Positions 18,501-28,942 of a stretch of DNA of 64,000 bases are shown here, in pieces. The notes beneath the pieces are model-generated. The model had not been told where the DNA came from and did no database searches. It was given only the letters and a program-made list of their open reading frames with translations. Source of the DNA: Closterium sp. Naga37s-1 (Eukaryota > Streptophyta > Zygnematophyceae > Desmidiales > Closteriaceae); contig CANJKZ010000400.1 of assembly GCA_947471745.1 (NCBI GenBank), positions 558,001-622,000 of the forward strand, in the 5' to 3' direction. Every line of letters starts with the position of its first letter. Within the stretch, counting starts at the first letter, position 1. Made by a program: the position numbers and the translations under genes.

Positions 18501-19791
18501 GTGAGTGAGTGTGAACTCAGCTACATGCGGTGAGTGAGTGTGAACTCAGCTACATGTGGTGAGTGAGTGTGAACTCAGCTACAGAGGCAATTAATGATGA
18601 TTGTGACTGTGTTGTTGAGGCGTTCGCCAATGGCGTTGCGATCTCCCGCGACCGCACGTTCGTGGTCTTCTGTGAATACAGCTACATGCGGTGAGTCACT
18701 GTGCTTGTGAAACTGGCTACGTGAGGTGAGTGGCTGTGACTGTAACTGTGACTGTGACTGTGACTGTGACTACTTTTGAGGCGCCTCAGAAGTGGCGTTG
18801 CACTCTCCCGCGACCGCACGTTCGTGGTCTTCTGCGAGACCAGCTACATGCGGTGAGTTGACCGACTTTCTTTCTTCTTCTTTGCCTAGCTTTAAGTAAT
18901 GCTACATGCGGTGACTGGTGATATCTTCTCCTGTAATGCTTGCTCCATGGCCTGGCCTTCTCTGCTCAAGGAGGGAAAAATGCTACAAGGTCCATGATCT
19001 CCTGCTATGTCCCTTCATGTTCCAATGCCCCACTGATCCTCTCTCACTTCATCTCTCAATCGCATTTCAATGCTGCGCCAACCTTTGATCCATGGCAGGT
19101 GTCATCGGTACTTCATCCGAGGGCCAAAGATGGGCAAGGCAGAAATGTTTGTGAACCTGCCCGGGTATCCTGACAACGTGAGCCCCAACCCTAGGGGAAG
19201 ATTCTGGATCGCAATCAACTCGAGACGCACTCCCATGTCCGGTACATAGCAGCTCGCCGCCCATGCACCTGTCTTGTGAGGGAGCTTTTGAGGTGCATTA
19301 AAACGCACCTGAGCTGTGAGTGGGAGCCTCAACCGTGCTTGTCTCACTCTTTCCTCTTACAGAGGTCCTGGCAAGGAGCCCCTAAGCGCTATACAGGCTT
19401 TTGAACGACCCAGTGGGGCTCCAGGCAGCCTATGTGTTGCCCTGTGCACAATCACCTTACCCTTCTCCTCTCCGTGCGCATCCCACTCGTTCCTCTTACA
19501 GAGGTCCTGGCAAGGAGCCCCTATGCGCGCTACAGGCTTTTGAACGACCCAGTGGGGCTGCAGGCTGCCTACGTGGCAGCGGTGGGGCTGTCACACGGGA
19601 TTATTGTGGAGGTTGACAATAACGGGGTGATCACAGACGTGCTGGAGGATAAGCTGGGGCGGAATGTGGCAGCAGCTAGTGAGGTTGTGGAGAAGAAGGG
19701 GAAGCTGTGGATTGGGTCTGTGATGGTGGATGACGTGGCAGTGTTGAGATACTCTCCTCCGAACAACACTGCTTTGAACAAGAAAGCCTGA
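15508..19791 (+). CDS. Strictosidine synthase-like protein 3 (six exons)
   Basis: Exons 15508-15710, 16009-16155, 16668-16958, 18188-18355, 19099-19241 and 19502-19791 splice to 413 aa with phases 2,2,2,2,1. The N-terminal signal anchor is LVLLSLSFVVILQLI. Propeller motifs: [95 protein letters not shown] and YFIRGPKMGKAEMFVNLPGYP. A glutamine/asparagine/serine/threonine insertion (SSTTTNSS) precedes the CGRP block. The exon-1 donor is GTGCGC, weaker than the others. Introns 3 to 5 are full of partial exon copies, listed separately; only the exons given keep the frame. Confidence 0.88.
16425..16490 (+). repeat. 11-bp minisatellite in SSL3 intron 2
   Basis: CCTCCCGAGAC repeats about six times, and a single further copy lies near 16530. 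Confidence 0.88.
16997..17255 (+). repeat. Two echoes of the 3' end of SSL3 exon 3
   Basis: The last part of exon 3 (VVEGKRMLMTNDLD through RWQRK) with its GTGAGT donor is repeated at 16997-17104 and 17147-17255, about 146 and 151 bp after the real exon end. Both keep the reading frame and a perfect donor but lack an acceptor in front. They are about 90% or more identical to the exon, so they are recent. Confidence 0.9.
17396..17900 (+). repeat. Echoes of the 5' end of SSL3 exon 4
   Basis: 17396-17490 and 17788-17897 repeat the start of exon 4 (DGQPEGRL, ATGPAKVLVK; and DFVLATLEGQPDGRL, ATGASKALVK). Both lose the frame before the FANGVA block. Between them (about 17633-17750) the acceptor itself, CTGCAGGGACTTCT, is repeated three times in a roughly 55-bp unit. 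Two 20-bp perfect palindromes, 17751-17770 (ACGT core) and 17979-17998 (GCGC core), lie close by. Confidence 0.85.
18356..18584 (+). repeat. 29-bp minisatellite of tandem 5' splice sites in SSL3
   Basis: Starting exactly at the exon-4 donor, the unit GTGAGTGAGTGTGATCTCAG plus CTACATGCG repeats about seven and a half times. Each unit recreates the exon end (AGCTACATGCG) and a GTGAGT donor, so there are about seven consecutive, near-identical 5' splice sites. Confidence 0.93.
18617..18853 (+). repeat. Two echoes of the 3' end of SSL3 exon 4
   Basis: About 18617-18690 (FANGVAISRDRTFVVFCE then YSYMR) and 18789-18853 (GVALSRDRTFVVFCETSYMR) repeat the exon end with a GTGAGT donor each. A short (TGTGAC)n run and a 22-bp palindrome with one mismatch (18772-18793) lie between them. 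Confidence 0.88.
19363..19438 (+). repeat. Dead upstream copy of the start of SSL3 exon 6
   Basis: The acceptor TCTTACAG and the next 70 or so bases of exon 6 are duplicated 139 bp upstream of the real exon (19502). In the copy the eighth codon is TAA (CCCTAAGCG), where the real exon has TAT. Confidence 0.9.
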
Positions 19792-19953
19792 TAGGATGTG
19801 TTTATAGAGTAAAAGGAGGAAAATCGGTCTGATCAGCGTTGGCCAGCAACCAGGCCAAAAATAAGATAAAAATATAAATATAATTCAGTGTTGATAGTGT
19901 ACATTGAAGCAGCAAGATCGATGCCTGCTAGCGAGCATATTGAGGTAACTACA
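19792..19953. other. Short spacer between SSL3 and copia E
   Basis: About 160 bp of A+T-rich DNA, presumably the SSL3 3' UTR. Nothing else seen. Confidence 0.5.
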
Positions 19954-20062
19954 TGTCAAGAATGAAAGTGTTGGTTTCACTAAGGTTGGTTGGGGTACAT
20001 AAACCTAACCCTAACAGGTGTACCCCTTACAACACACATCACTAAGACTACAACATTTGACA
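19954..20062 (-). repeat. 3' LTR of copia E
   Basis: On the minus strand it starts TGTCAAATG right after a TATGGGGGTG polypurine tract and ends TTCTTGACA. It is shorter (109 bp) than the other LTRs here and is the most divergent. Confidence 0.75.
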
Positions 20063-20261
20063 CACCCCCATAGTCTAAGTGAGGGGTGTCAAGCAAAACC
20101 AAAAGTGTACGGTCACAAGACCAGCACAAAGAAACAAAGCTCAGGGTGGATCACAAAGTCACCACACACTCCGAGCACAAGCAAAAGAACCACAATGCTA
20201 GTTCAAGAGTTCACATAGGTATGTATAAAGAGTATAAACAAAGCAAGGATAGAACTCAAGA

Positions 20262-21957
20262 CTATGCAAGGCGAAAACATGTGTCAACAAGACCTAACTG
20301 CATACAACACCTCTGGTGGTCACAAGGCGGCAGGGCCTTGGTGAAGATGACTGCAGTGTTGGCCTCGGACTCAACAAAGTCGAAACGAGCCTGTCCACGC
20401 CTCTGCAACTCTCGCAGAAGAAAGTACCTGACGTTAATGTGCTTCACTCTGCTCTCCAGTCGCGGCTCTCGACAGAGGAGAATCGTCGCCTTGTTATCGG
20501 TGAACAAGGTCGGCGCAGAGCTCGGCCGCTCACTAAGGTTAGTGAGCAAGAACGTCAGCCAGCGCAGCCCCTGTGCAGCCATAGCTCCAGCGTAGATCTC
20601 GGCCTCAGCAGTAGAGGTCGAGACCGAGGAGGAACGTGTGGACCTCCATGAAATAGCTCCAGAGCCCAGGCTGAAACAGTACCCCTGAGTAGACCTGTGC
20701 GTCTCGGCGTCGTCAGCGTAAGAAGAGCCACAGTGACCAGTAAGCACGACAACCTGTCTCCCTCCAAGAACCAGCCCCACGCCTGATGTCGTCGCTAGGT
20801 ACTTCGCCACCCTCACAGCATCTGTCTAGTGAAATGGACGGTGTCTCCCTGGCGCAACAAAGCGAGCAAGGATGCTGAGAGGGAAGGCGAGGTCCAGGCG
20901 AGTACAAGTCATCAGGTACATGAGGCACCCCACAAGCTCTGCATAAGGACCACAAGGCTCAAACGGCTCTTCAGGAAAGGGTCCGCTGAGTCTGTGGTCA
21001 ATGGCAAGAGTTGTGCACTATACAGTAGAGAGCTGAAGCTCCAAACCGCTGAAGGACCTACTGCACCATGTGTGACTGTGAGAGTGCAATGGTGCGAGCA
21101 GCTATGTCCCTGTTGATCTGCAGGCCAAGGTAGTGGCGCAGCTCACCAAGGTCAGTGCAAGTGTGTCTCTTCTGCAGTTCGAGCTTCACGTCAGCCAAAG
21201 CAACCTTGTCAGCAGTAGCGAAAACCAGGTCGTCGACGTAGACCAGTACAAAGAACGGTATGGAGCCACGACGAGCGAACAGCGACGGGTCGGCAGAAGA
21301 AGGCTGGAAACCAAGGTCTGAAAGGGTAGAGCGAAGGGTGTCGTGCCACTCATGAGGAGCGTGACGGAGACCGTAGACCAGTCGCCTAAGCCTCCAATGG
21401 GTCCCAGGAGGGAAAGTGTCAGTGAAGGCATAGGGACGACGTAACCAGACCTCCTCGTGTAGGCTACCCTGAAGGAAAGCAGTGGAGTAGTCAAGAGAGT
21501 GTAACTCGTAGTCTCTCTGTGCTGCTATGTGCAGTAATACCCGAAGAGTGGTGATCTTCGGGGTAGGCACGAAGGTCTGAAAGAAGTCAACTCCCTCGCG
21601 CTGACTGAAACCTCTAGCCACATAGCGCGCCTTGAAGACCGGAGGAGATCCCGGTGGCCGCTTCACCCCGAAGATCCACATGCCATCGACTACGTTCGCC
21701 CCAAGAGGGGGAACCTCGTCGACATAGGTGCCTGTGGATCTGTAGGAAGCCATCTCTGAGTCCATGGCAGCTCTCCACTGAGAGACCCAAGGTCCTGACA
21801 CTGCCTCAGCGTAAGTACGAGGAGTCGGTATGTCAAGGGCGTCGGGGTCTCCCTCAGGGACGAGCAGCATGGCACAGATATGAGGGGGAGCGACTGCCAA
21901 GAACTCCAGCTCAAACTGTCTGTCCTCTAGGGCGTCACAGCCAAGGGCAGACTCACC
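20262..21957 (-). pseudogene. Copia E RT/RNase H, degenerate
   Basis: The RT half (21058-21957) has intact YVDDLVFATAD and LGLQINRD motifs. It ends at a TAG replacing the Gln of the MVQQ motif. The stretch 20817-21057 has further stops. RNase H resumes in 20262-20816 (TRSSSVSTSTAEAEIY, DNKATILL, KHINVRYF) and ends with the usual TKALPPCDHQR tail. Confidence 0.88.
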
Positions 21958-22133
21958 CGGCAGACATTTCTGCGCGTTCCACCCGGCTTTCTTCACATCA
22001 GCCACGAAGAACATGTCCTGCGCCGTGTCCACGTATGTCACTCCCGCCGCGTTGCGCGACGCTGCCTGCTTCGCGATGTCCGCGGTGATGTCGGTCATGA
22101 GCCCGTCGTCCTTCTTGCTGCTCTGGTCGGGCT

Positions 22134-25100
22134 CAGGGCTGATTTTGTCAGGGTAATTACCCTGATTTCAGGGTGATTACAGGCTTCTCAACTGCTGGGC
22201 CCTGCAATTTCAGATTTTTTAACTTGTGAACTCTGATCCAATCAGAAAATTTACTTAACGAACCCTGAAATCTTATAACTAGACTCAAAGTAGTGTACTT
22301 GCGGACTATGTCTATGCAGAGTATGCTTTCGGTGGACCCTGAATGCGAGGGTATCGGGACGAAGGTTCCTCGAAGTTTCCTTTCGATAACCCCCCCCCTG
22401 TGCGTAATCATTACTTCGCGTGGCCCCATGTGAGGTACCCCGTTCACGCGCTGGACTGACGTAATAACGACACCGAATTCCAACACCGTGCTGTAAAGAC
22501 AGCTGTCAACAGTGACAACGCACCCAAATCTATGATACGTTGCTGCCACGCGCACCTCGCAGTGCACAGCATGCCTCTGCCATTCGCCAGAACGGCATGT
22601 TGACAGTATGCGTTGGCAGCTAAGCAGTCCTTGAATGAATTCGGCCTTGCATCTACGGCTGAATTCATTGACGAATGTTGCCATCAACCTTGTGGCATCG
22701 CGCCGCGGTGGTTTCGTGATGACCCCGCCATCTCCAACCTTCCTTTCCTTCCCCCTACCCAGAGCCAGGCTTCCTTCGCTTCCTGCTTTTCGTTCAGTAT
22801 CACACTTTCCTCTCGCTCCATCTTTCCCCTAGCTCGCCGCCATGGAGGCCCTGCCGGCCGACGAAGATGCTCCTCAGACTGGCCCTGACGAGCCACCTTT
22901 ACCGGCGAAACCGACAGCGCAAGCCTTGCCGGGGAAAGCATCAGATGATCCCCGGTCTGGGCTCGATTTTCTTAGAGCTACCGGTGCTCCGGTGACACCA
23001 GAATCTCCTAGGTCTACGGTTCATGACTCTGCTGCTAGAGTAACCCCTACTCCTTCTGATTCTCCACATCCTGTCGCCTTCACTCTACCCCCGGCTGTTG
23101 CTTCTTGCAGCAAAGATCCCCCACCGCCATCGCCTAGCCCCACTCCAAGCACGGTGCGTGTGTCTGTTGGCCCGCCGTCAGCTTCTTCCACTCCCAAGCG
23201 AGCGCGAAATGGGAAGTGGGCGCAGAGTACTCTGGTCGTCGGAGGCCGCCGTATTCCACCGCCTGACAATGACAAGCCGGCAGATCCTCCACCGAAAGAA
23301 GCTGAGCAACCGGAGGAAGTTGACATCCCTGTGCGCGCGGATACCGGCTCGCCCGCACTCACCAAGATGCAGCTGCGAGAGCAGGTGTACCTTGAGGCGA
23401 GTATTAACTACGAGACGAAGTGGTCGCAACACTTTTCCTGGCTGGTGTTTGGGAAGACCAAGGACGGTTTTCCATACGTGAAGTGCTCCATCTGCATGTC
23501 GTACGCGAAGGGGAACACGAGGTACGCCATGCAAGGTGACGACGGTGGCCGTGACTTGCAGATGCAGTCTTTCAGGGCGCACGAGCATACGGACGCACAC
23601 AAGGCGGCGGTGGATCGGCAGTTGAAGCTTGCGGCGGGCATCCGCGAGGGCCAGCAGGCGATTTTTGACTTCATCAACTCCGACGTCAAGGGGCGGCGCG
23701 CGATTCGTCTCATGCGGTCTACGCAGTTCCTGTGCCAGTGCGACGCGCCGATTAGCATGTTTCCGAAGCTGATGCGGCATCTTGCGGAGCAGGACACGCC
23801 AGACATTCCTCGACAATCTTACGGCGTGTATCTCACACGGTATTTAATCTTACCGTTAGATTGCAGCTGGACATATGTGACGTGTGGTTTTTTTATTACG
23901 ATCCTGACCATTTTATTCTCCTCTGTGCAGATACGGGTTCCAACAAATGGTTCACAGCATCAGTACATACCTCACTCGGGTCCAGATGGACCACATCCTG
24001 GCATCCCCCTTCCTGGGCATTCAGTGCGACGAGAGCACAGACCGAACGCGAGGGAAACACATGATTGTGTACCTTACGTTTTTGAAGAATCGCCAAATCG
24101 CATGCGAGTTCTTTACATTGTTGACGGTTGAGCGGTGTGATGCAGGGTCTCTGTTCGAGGTGCTTCTGAACCATCTCCGCTCCGCAGCCGTCGATGTGTC
24201 CAAGATCGTCGGCATCAGCACGGATGGGGCGTCGGTCATGACCGGGAAAGAAAACGGATTGGTGGCGCGTCTTCGGGAACACGTTCCGCACCTGTTTTCA
24301 TGCCACTGCATCGCCCACCGGTGTGTATCAAGTTTCCTAGTTGGTGTGGTTTTCTACGTATAAGATTAACCAATTACCTCTTGATTTGTATTCCCTGCAT
24401 CCTACAGTGAGGCGTTGGCTGTGAAGGACGCCGCTGAGTCAAACGAGGACCTTGGCATGGTCGACAAGGTGGTGCGCACAGTGGCGACGCTTCTCGGAAA
24501 CTCAAGCGTGTGGAGTCAGCGCTTCAAGTACCTTCAGCGAGTGATCTACCAGACAAACCTCGAGGTCCAAGGAATCCACACGGTTCGATGGCTGTCACGA
24601 GGTGATGCGGTGCGCAGGCTGTGCAAGGTCCTCGGCGCTTGCATCGTGCTGCTCTGGGAGCACAACCACAAGGCCTACGAGATTGTGACGTGCTACAAGT
24701 TCCAGTTCTGATTGTTTTTCCTGGCCGACATTGTGACCGACATGAACGACCTCAACCGCTGCTTCCAGAGGCGTGAGGTGAGATTGAATGCTAGTATAAT
24801 GTTGAGATGGGAAGTGTAATCCTACACTTTTGCTAATCCTACTCCCTGTTGTTGATTGCATGTGTGACAGCTGGATGTGACTGAGATTTCGAAGACTATT
24901 GAGTCCACCACGGGTGACCTGACGGAGCGCTACTTGACGACAAACAAACCGTTCGTGGGCGAGGGGAAGAGCTGGCTGGTAAACTTCCTCAAGGTCCACA
25001 AGGAGGGTGGAGGCAAGCAGGTCCGGGTTCGAGGCGTGGACGGAGAGGGACGCCCAATCAACCACCTCTACACCATGCATGAGAGGAAGCTGAAGGGCCA

Positions 25101-26271
25101 CAAGCAGGGAAGCACCTACGCGGACTGCGTGAAGCTGTGCCGCCAATTTGCCCGCGACTGCGTGGACAACCTGAACGAACGGCTGGATGACCTTGGGAAG
25201 CTGGGCCCGACGAAGCTGTTCCGGGCGGGGAAGTGGCCGAAGATCAAGGCCCAGCGAGAGAAGAAGTGCAAGGAGTGGCTGCTCGGATGCAGCAAGCTCT
25301 TCCGCCACAAGCTGCCGGGATTCGACCTCAAAGCAGCAGAGAGGGAGCTCTCGACATTCTGCGCGATCATGGAGTCACACCATGAGATGGAGAGCTTCGC
25401 CCAGGGCCTTAACAACTTTCTTGGGAGCGTAGACTCAAAGAGGTAGGCCGCTGCATGCGTACGAGTTTTTTACCTATTTGATTTTTATGTTGGTGATTAT
25501 TAACATGTTGAATTCCAACTTGTTGATTTATTAACTTGTTGATACTTTTACATGTTTTGTTGTGTTTCGAATGTGCCTGGCAGGAGATGGCCCAACCTCA
25601 TCCTGCTGTGGCAGGCGCTGGTTGTGCTTCCCCTCTCCACCGTGGAGTGCGAGAGGGGGTTCTCCAGGCAGAACATCATCAAATCCTGGGTGCGTGGAGC
25701 GCTCTGCAACGCGCGTCTGGGGGAGCTGATGCAGATATCGCTCCTGAAGTACGAGATCGAATGGCCGGAGGCACTGGAGGTGTGGAGGTCCATGCGGAGG
25801 AGGCGCCCTGTGAAGAGCCTGAAGCTGGCCGTGGCAGAGAGGGAGAGGAAGGGGAAGCAGAAGGAGGGTGAAGCTTGGCTGCTGGAACTGCGGGGGAGAA
25901 CGAGGACGAGGGGGAGGAGGAGGAGGAGGAGGATGAAGTGGAACAGGACTTGGGCGACGATCAGGAGGTCGTGGAAGAGGAGGACAACTCTTTCCTGTCA
26001 GACGATGAGGACGTAGAGGAGGTGTACTTCATTGACAAACCCGTGCACTAGATAGTGTAGGAAAGTTGAAGTTGTTGTATCAGTCATTTTGAAGTGTAGT
26101 GCAATGTTAATAGCAACCCTGATTTTGAGCTGTGAACCCTGACGGATCAGACTAGGACTTTGTTCGACACTGAGCTATCAGGGTAGCTTCCCTGTGAAAA
26201 ATGTGCGATCATAATAGAGGGGGAATTTTTTTCCGGGAATCAGGGAGGCCTAAAACGAAACGTCAGCCCTG
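22134..26271 (+). mobile_element. hAT-superfamily DNA transposon, 4.1 kb
   Basis: It starts CAGGGCTGA (22134) and ends with its complement TCAGCCCTG (26271). It is bounded by an exact 8-bp duplication, GTCGGGCT, at 22126-22133 and 26272-26279. Eight-bp duplications and CAGGG termini are hAT hallmarks. Removing the element restores the reading frame of copy B. Subterminal CAGGGT/ACCCTG motifs are frequent at both ends. Confidence 0.93.
22842..26051 (+). pseudogene. hAT transposase, five exons, one stop and one frameshift
   Basis: Exons 22842-23839, 23931-24320, 24408-24777, 24871-25442 and 25584-26051 join in phase to about 930 codons. The Pro-rich N-terminus is followed by a BED/TTF-like zinc-binding block (KCSICMSYAKGN then FRAHEHTDAHKAA), the RNase H-like core (GIQCDESTDRTRGKH, STDGASVMTGKENGL, CHCIAHR), the RWLSRGDAVRRL block and the C-terminal dimerisation motif (LPLSTVECERGFSRQNIIKS). 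Breaks are a TGA at 24709-24711 just before LFFLADIVTDMND, and a one-base loss near 25872, after which an acidic tail ending YFIDKPVH is in another frame. Probably inactive unless the TGA is a sequencing error. Confidence 0.88.
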
Positions 26272-26373
26272 GTCGGGCTTCTCGTCCGCCGTCGAGCTTG
26301 TGATGAGGCTGCCGGCGCGGGCCGCCACGAGTAGCAGCGCCAGAGAGAGCGCGAAAAGTGCAGCTCGAGCCAT

Positions 26374-26673
26374 TCTGACACTCGTGAAAATTAAATAAGG
26401 GGTACGATACTCTATATTATGGGGTGCGAAATGGTGAATGTATTGCTTACCCAATGGATGTAAATACTCAATTTGTGTCCCGTGCTGCTACGTTGCTGAT
26501 TTGGTCTAACACTGCAATGATTGGCCTTTTCCATGTACAGGACGGATTGGGTTGGAGTAGGTGCTTCGTCCCTGTCTTCGACTTATCGCTGCGCGCCTTC
26601 ACGGAGCTGTTCGGTGTGGCTCAAATCACGAATCGCAGGGTGAAAGCTGGACGAGTCAGACATCTGGTTATGA
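26374..26673 (-). promoter_or_regulatory. Upstream region of Root_cap-like copy B, proximal part
   Basis: It is similar to 40736-41000, the upstream region of copy A, including a shared stretch ending GTCAGACAT. It is therefore the duplicated promoter region. The distal part was displaced to 30270 by the Harbinger insertion. Confidence 0.7.
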
Positions 26674-27132
26674 GGGTGCATTCCTGGTTCGTGGCAGGGC
26701 CACTGTTCATGCTACTGTTGGTGGCAAGCGTGGTGTGCGCTTGCCACCAACTTTCGTTCCGAATCGCGCGCGCCTCGAAGTTGGTGGCAGCTCAAAAACA
26801 TTGTGCGACAGATACACGCGAAACCACTGAACCAATCACAACAACACAAACACAGTGCACAAATCGGTCAACCGGCTGCATGCCAAGTCACAGCGCATCA
26901 ACCAACCAGCCATTGCAAGCAATCGAAACTTGTAAACAAGCTGCGCGGTTTGACATGTTAACAACTCGCTCCTGAAACCAAAGACGATAAACTGTAAACT
27001 GTGCTGACCAGTACAGCTCGCGATGTGGTAATGGTCGCACCGCAACAACTTCCCAGGCATGCGTCGTTGCAGGCACGGTTATAGAGCACTGGGAGCAGCA
27101 CCACACAACCACACCTCGTAAAGGATCCAGCC

Positions 27133-28416
27133 ATGCCGCAAAGGCTGGGTCTTCTCCTTGTGATAGCCCTCGCTGTCTTGTTTGATTTCTATAGACAGCA
27201 CTTCCACCTCCTGGCCGCTAGCGCGGCTGTGCAGTGGATCACCATGCAGGGCGTCGCTGCAGACTCCGACTCCGAGCTTCGCGCAAAGCGGGAGCGCCTC
27301 CAGCGTGCACGTAAAGCGCGCCGTGCCCGCCGTATCTCGGAATGGATGGACGACCTGCAGGTGATGGAGGACGACGACTTCATCAACATGTTCCGCATAT
27401 CGCGAGAGGTGTTGGCGGGGATCACTCCCGCGATGGCTCACCCTATGAGCCATTTCGTGGATCGTTACGGCATCCCGGTGGAGATGTGCTGCTTGATTCC
27501 GATCAAGTATTTCGCCTCTGCAATGCCGTACATAGACATGGCAATCTATTTCGGCACTCCTAAGACCATTCTGCACAAGATTGTCGATGCTTTCCTCTTG
27601 CATTTCCCTCGGCGGTTCAAACTAACGTGGGTGCGCTTCCCAACACATGACGAGATGGAGGACATGGCTACGGACTTTAAAGTTGTTAGGGGGCTGCCAA
27701 ACGTCATAGGCGCTATTGACGGAACCCACATTGAGATCAAGGGATTGGAGAATCACCGGCAGGAGTATTACAACCGCAAAGGCGTCTATTCCACGCAGCT
27801 ACAAGTTACTTGTGACAGCAAAGGCTACATCTGGGACTATATTGTCGGGCATCCTGGCTCCATGCACGACCAGGGCGTCTTCCAGCAGTCTGACCTGCAC
27901 ACACGACTCGAGCGAGGGGACATTGCGCCGTTCCAGATTGTGGGTGATGCAGCATACCCACTCCGCGACTACTGCCTCACACCCGTCAACGCCTCGCGCA
28001 GACGCCTCATGAAAAGCTGGGAGCAGACGTACAACTACGTCCACTCCGCAACCCGCATGGTGGTGGAGCGGACATTCGGCGCACTCAAACAGAGGTGGCG
28101 GCTCTTCAGCAAGCGCCACGAATGCAAGCTCACCCGCGTCTGCGCCGGAACCGCCTGCATTATAATATTGCACAACATGATCCTGCACCATGACCAGCCA
28201 TGGAGGGGGACAGAAGACTTAAACAACTGGAGGGAGTGGACGGGCATCGGCCCGCCGTGGTACCACCGGAGCGGCATGCTTGCGTACAGGTGGCAGCCGG
28301 CTGCTTCAGCAACCCAGGCAAGTTATCGTGCGCGCCGTAAGCATTTCGGCAAACACATGCATAGAGCTTACCGCAGGAGGCACCGCCCCTGGCGCAATGA
28401 CCGCGCCGACGGCTAG
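27133..28416 (+). CDS. Harbinger transposase (HARBI1-like DDE)
   Basis: 427 aa, uninterrupted. The N-terminal hydrophobic stretch (LGLLLVIALAVLFDF) is followed by a helical region (FINMFRISREVL), the catalytic blocks GAIDGTHIEIK (first Asp), VGDAAYPLRDYCLTP (second Asp) and the last acidic block VERTFGALKQRWRLF, and the usual end CIILHNMIL. It cuts and joins the element at its terminal repeats and needs the Myb-like partner for nuclear entry and DNA binding. Length is normal and all blocks are present, so it may be functional. Confidence 0.93.
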   Translation: MPQRLGLLLVIALAVLFDFYRQHFHLLAASAAVQWITMQGVAADSDSELRAKRERLQRARKARRARRISEWMDDLQVMEDDDFINMFRISREVLAGITPAMAHPMSHFVDRYGIPVEMCCLIPIKYFASAMPYIDMAIYFGTPKTILHKIVDAFLLHFPRRFKLTWVRFPTHDEMEDMATDFKVVRGLPNVIGAIDGTHIEIKGLENHRQEYYNRKGVYSTQLQVTCDSKGYIWDYIVGHPGSMHDQGVFQQSDLHTRLERGDIAPFQIVGDAAYPLRDYCLTPVNASRRRLMKSWEQTYNYVHSATRMVVERTFGALKQRWRLFSKRHECKLTRVCAGTACIIILHNMILHHDQPWRGTEDLNNWREWTGIGPPWYHRSGMLAYRWQPAASATQASYRARRKHFGKHMHRAYRRRHRPWRNDRADG

Positions 28417-28867
28417 CGAGAATGCATGTCATCCGGCGACGCCCCCTCATCTTCTTCGGGCGCATCTGCCAGCTCCCTCTCAACCAATGCCGCATTCACC
28501 AAGTTGCCCGCGTCGTTGGCGATGGCAGGTGGTTGTGCAGGTGCAGGTACCGTCGCCGGTAGAGGCGGTGTTGGAGGGGGTCGCCACATCGCCGCCGCCA
28601 TGTGTATCGCGGCGATGAGCAGCTGCACGGCGTCGCTCAGCTGCCTCATGGCTTGCCCGTTGCACGCATTCAGCGTGTCAAAAATCACCCTGGCGGCCGC
28701 CATGGTTGCCGTCTCGTTCACGCGTGAACGCCTTGCCGGAACGGGGCTGGGCGTGGCTGGGAAGGGGGGGGGGGGGGGGGGGGGCGGGAGGTAGACACTT
28801 GTTGGAAGTGAAGGTTGTATGTATCTTGTTGCTGCATTGACATGCCCGTACTGTGCGAAATATACAC

Positions 28868-28938
28868 CTCTGCGACTATCGCCCTAAGGCGGAAACACAA
28901 CACCTCTGCGACTATCGCCCTAAGGCGGAAACACAACA
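28868..28938. repeat. 35-bp tandem duplication between the Harbinger genes
   Basis: CTCTGCGACTATCGCCCTAA plus GGCGGAAACACAACAC occurs twice in a row. A run of about 19 G lies at about 28767-28785. Both are between the convergent 3' ends. Confidence 0.85.
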
Positions 28939-28942
28939 CCTT

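Larger units (their letters stand above)
19954..21957 (-). mobile_element. 5'-truncated copia element E
   Basis: On the minus strand, a copia pol fragment begins abruptly at about 21957 in the linker before RT and runs through RNase H to a 109-bp LTR at 19954-20062. There is no 5' LTR, gag or integrase. At the 5' break it is fused to Root_cap-like copy B. Confidence 0.88.
21958..26373 (-). pseudogene. Root_cap-like secreted protein copy B, broken by hAT and copia
   Basis: The start codon at 26373 gives a signal peptide (MARAALFALSLALLLVAARA) and then SSTADEKPD, up to the hAT insertion (22134-26271). The frame resumes at 22133 with SSKKDDGLMTDITADIAKQ and NAAGVTYVDTAQD, up to NAQKCLPG. There it joins copia E at about 21957 through a few shared bases. 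The PAN-like, VWD-like and Root_cap parts present in copy A are missing. The first segment is about 85% identical to copy A. Confidence 0.85.

Noticed and set aside
21058..22098. A domesticated host-copia fusion gene
   Set aside because: The start codon lies beyond a 4.1-kb hAT insertion and the RT part ends in a stop, so a working gene is unlikely.
28426..28794. Plus-strand frame of 122 codons after the Harbinger transposase
   Set aside because: It runs into a poly-G tract and is low complexity; the opposite strand is equally open, so neither is supported.
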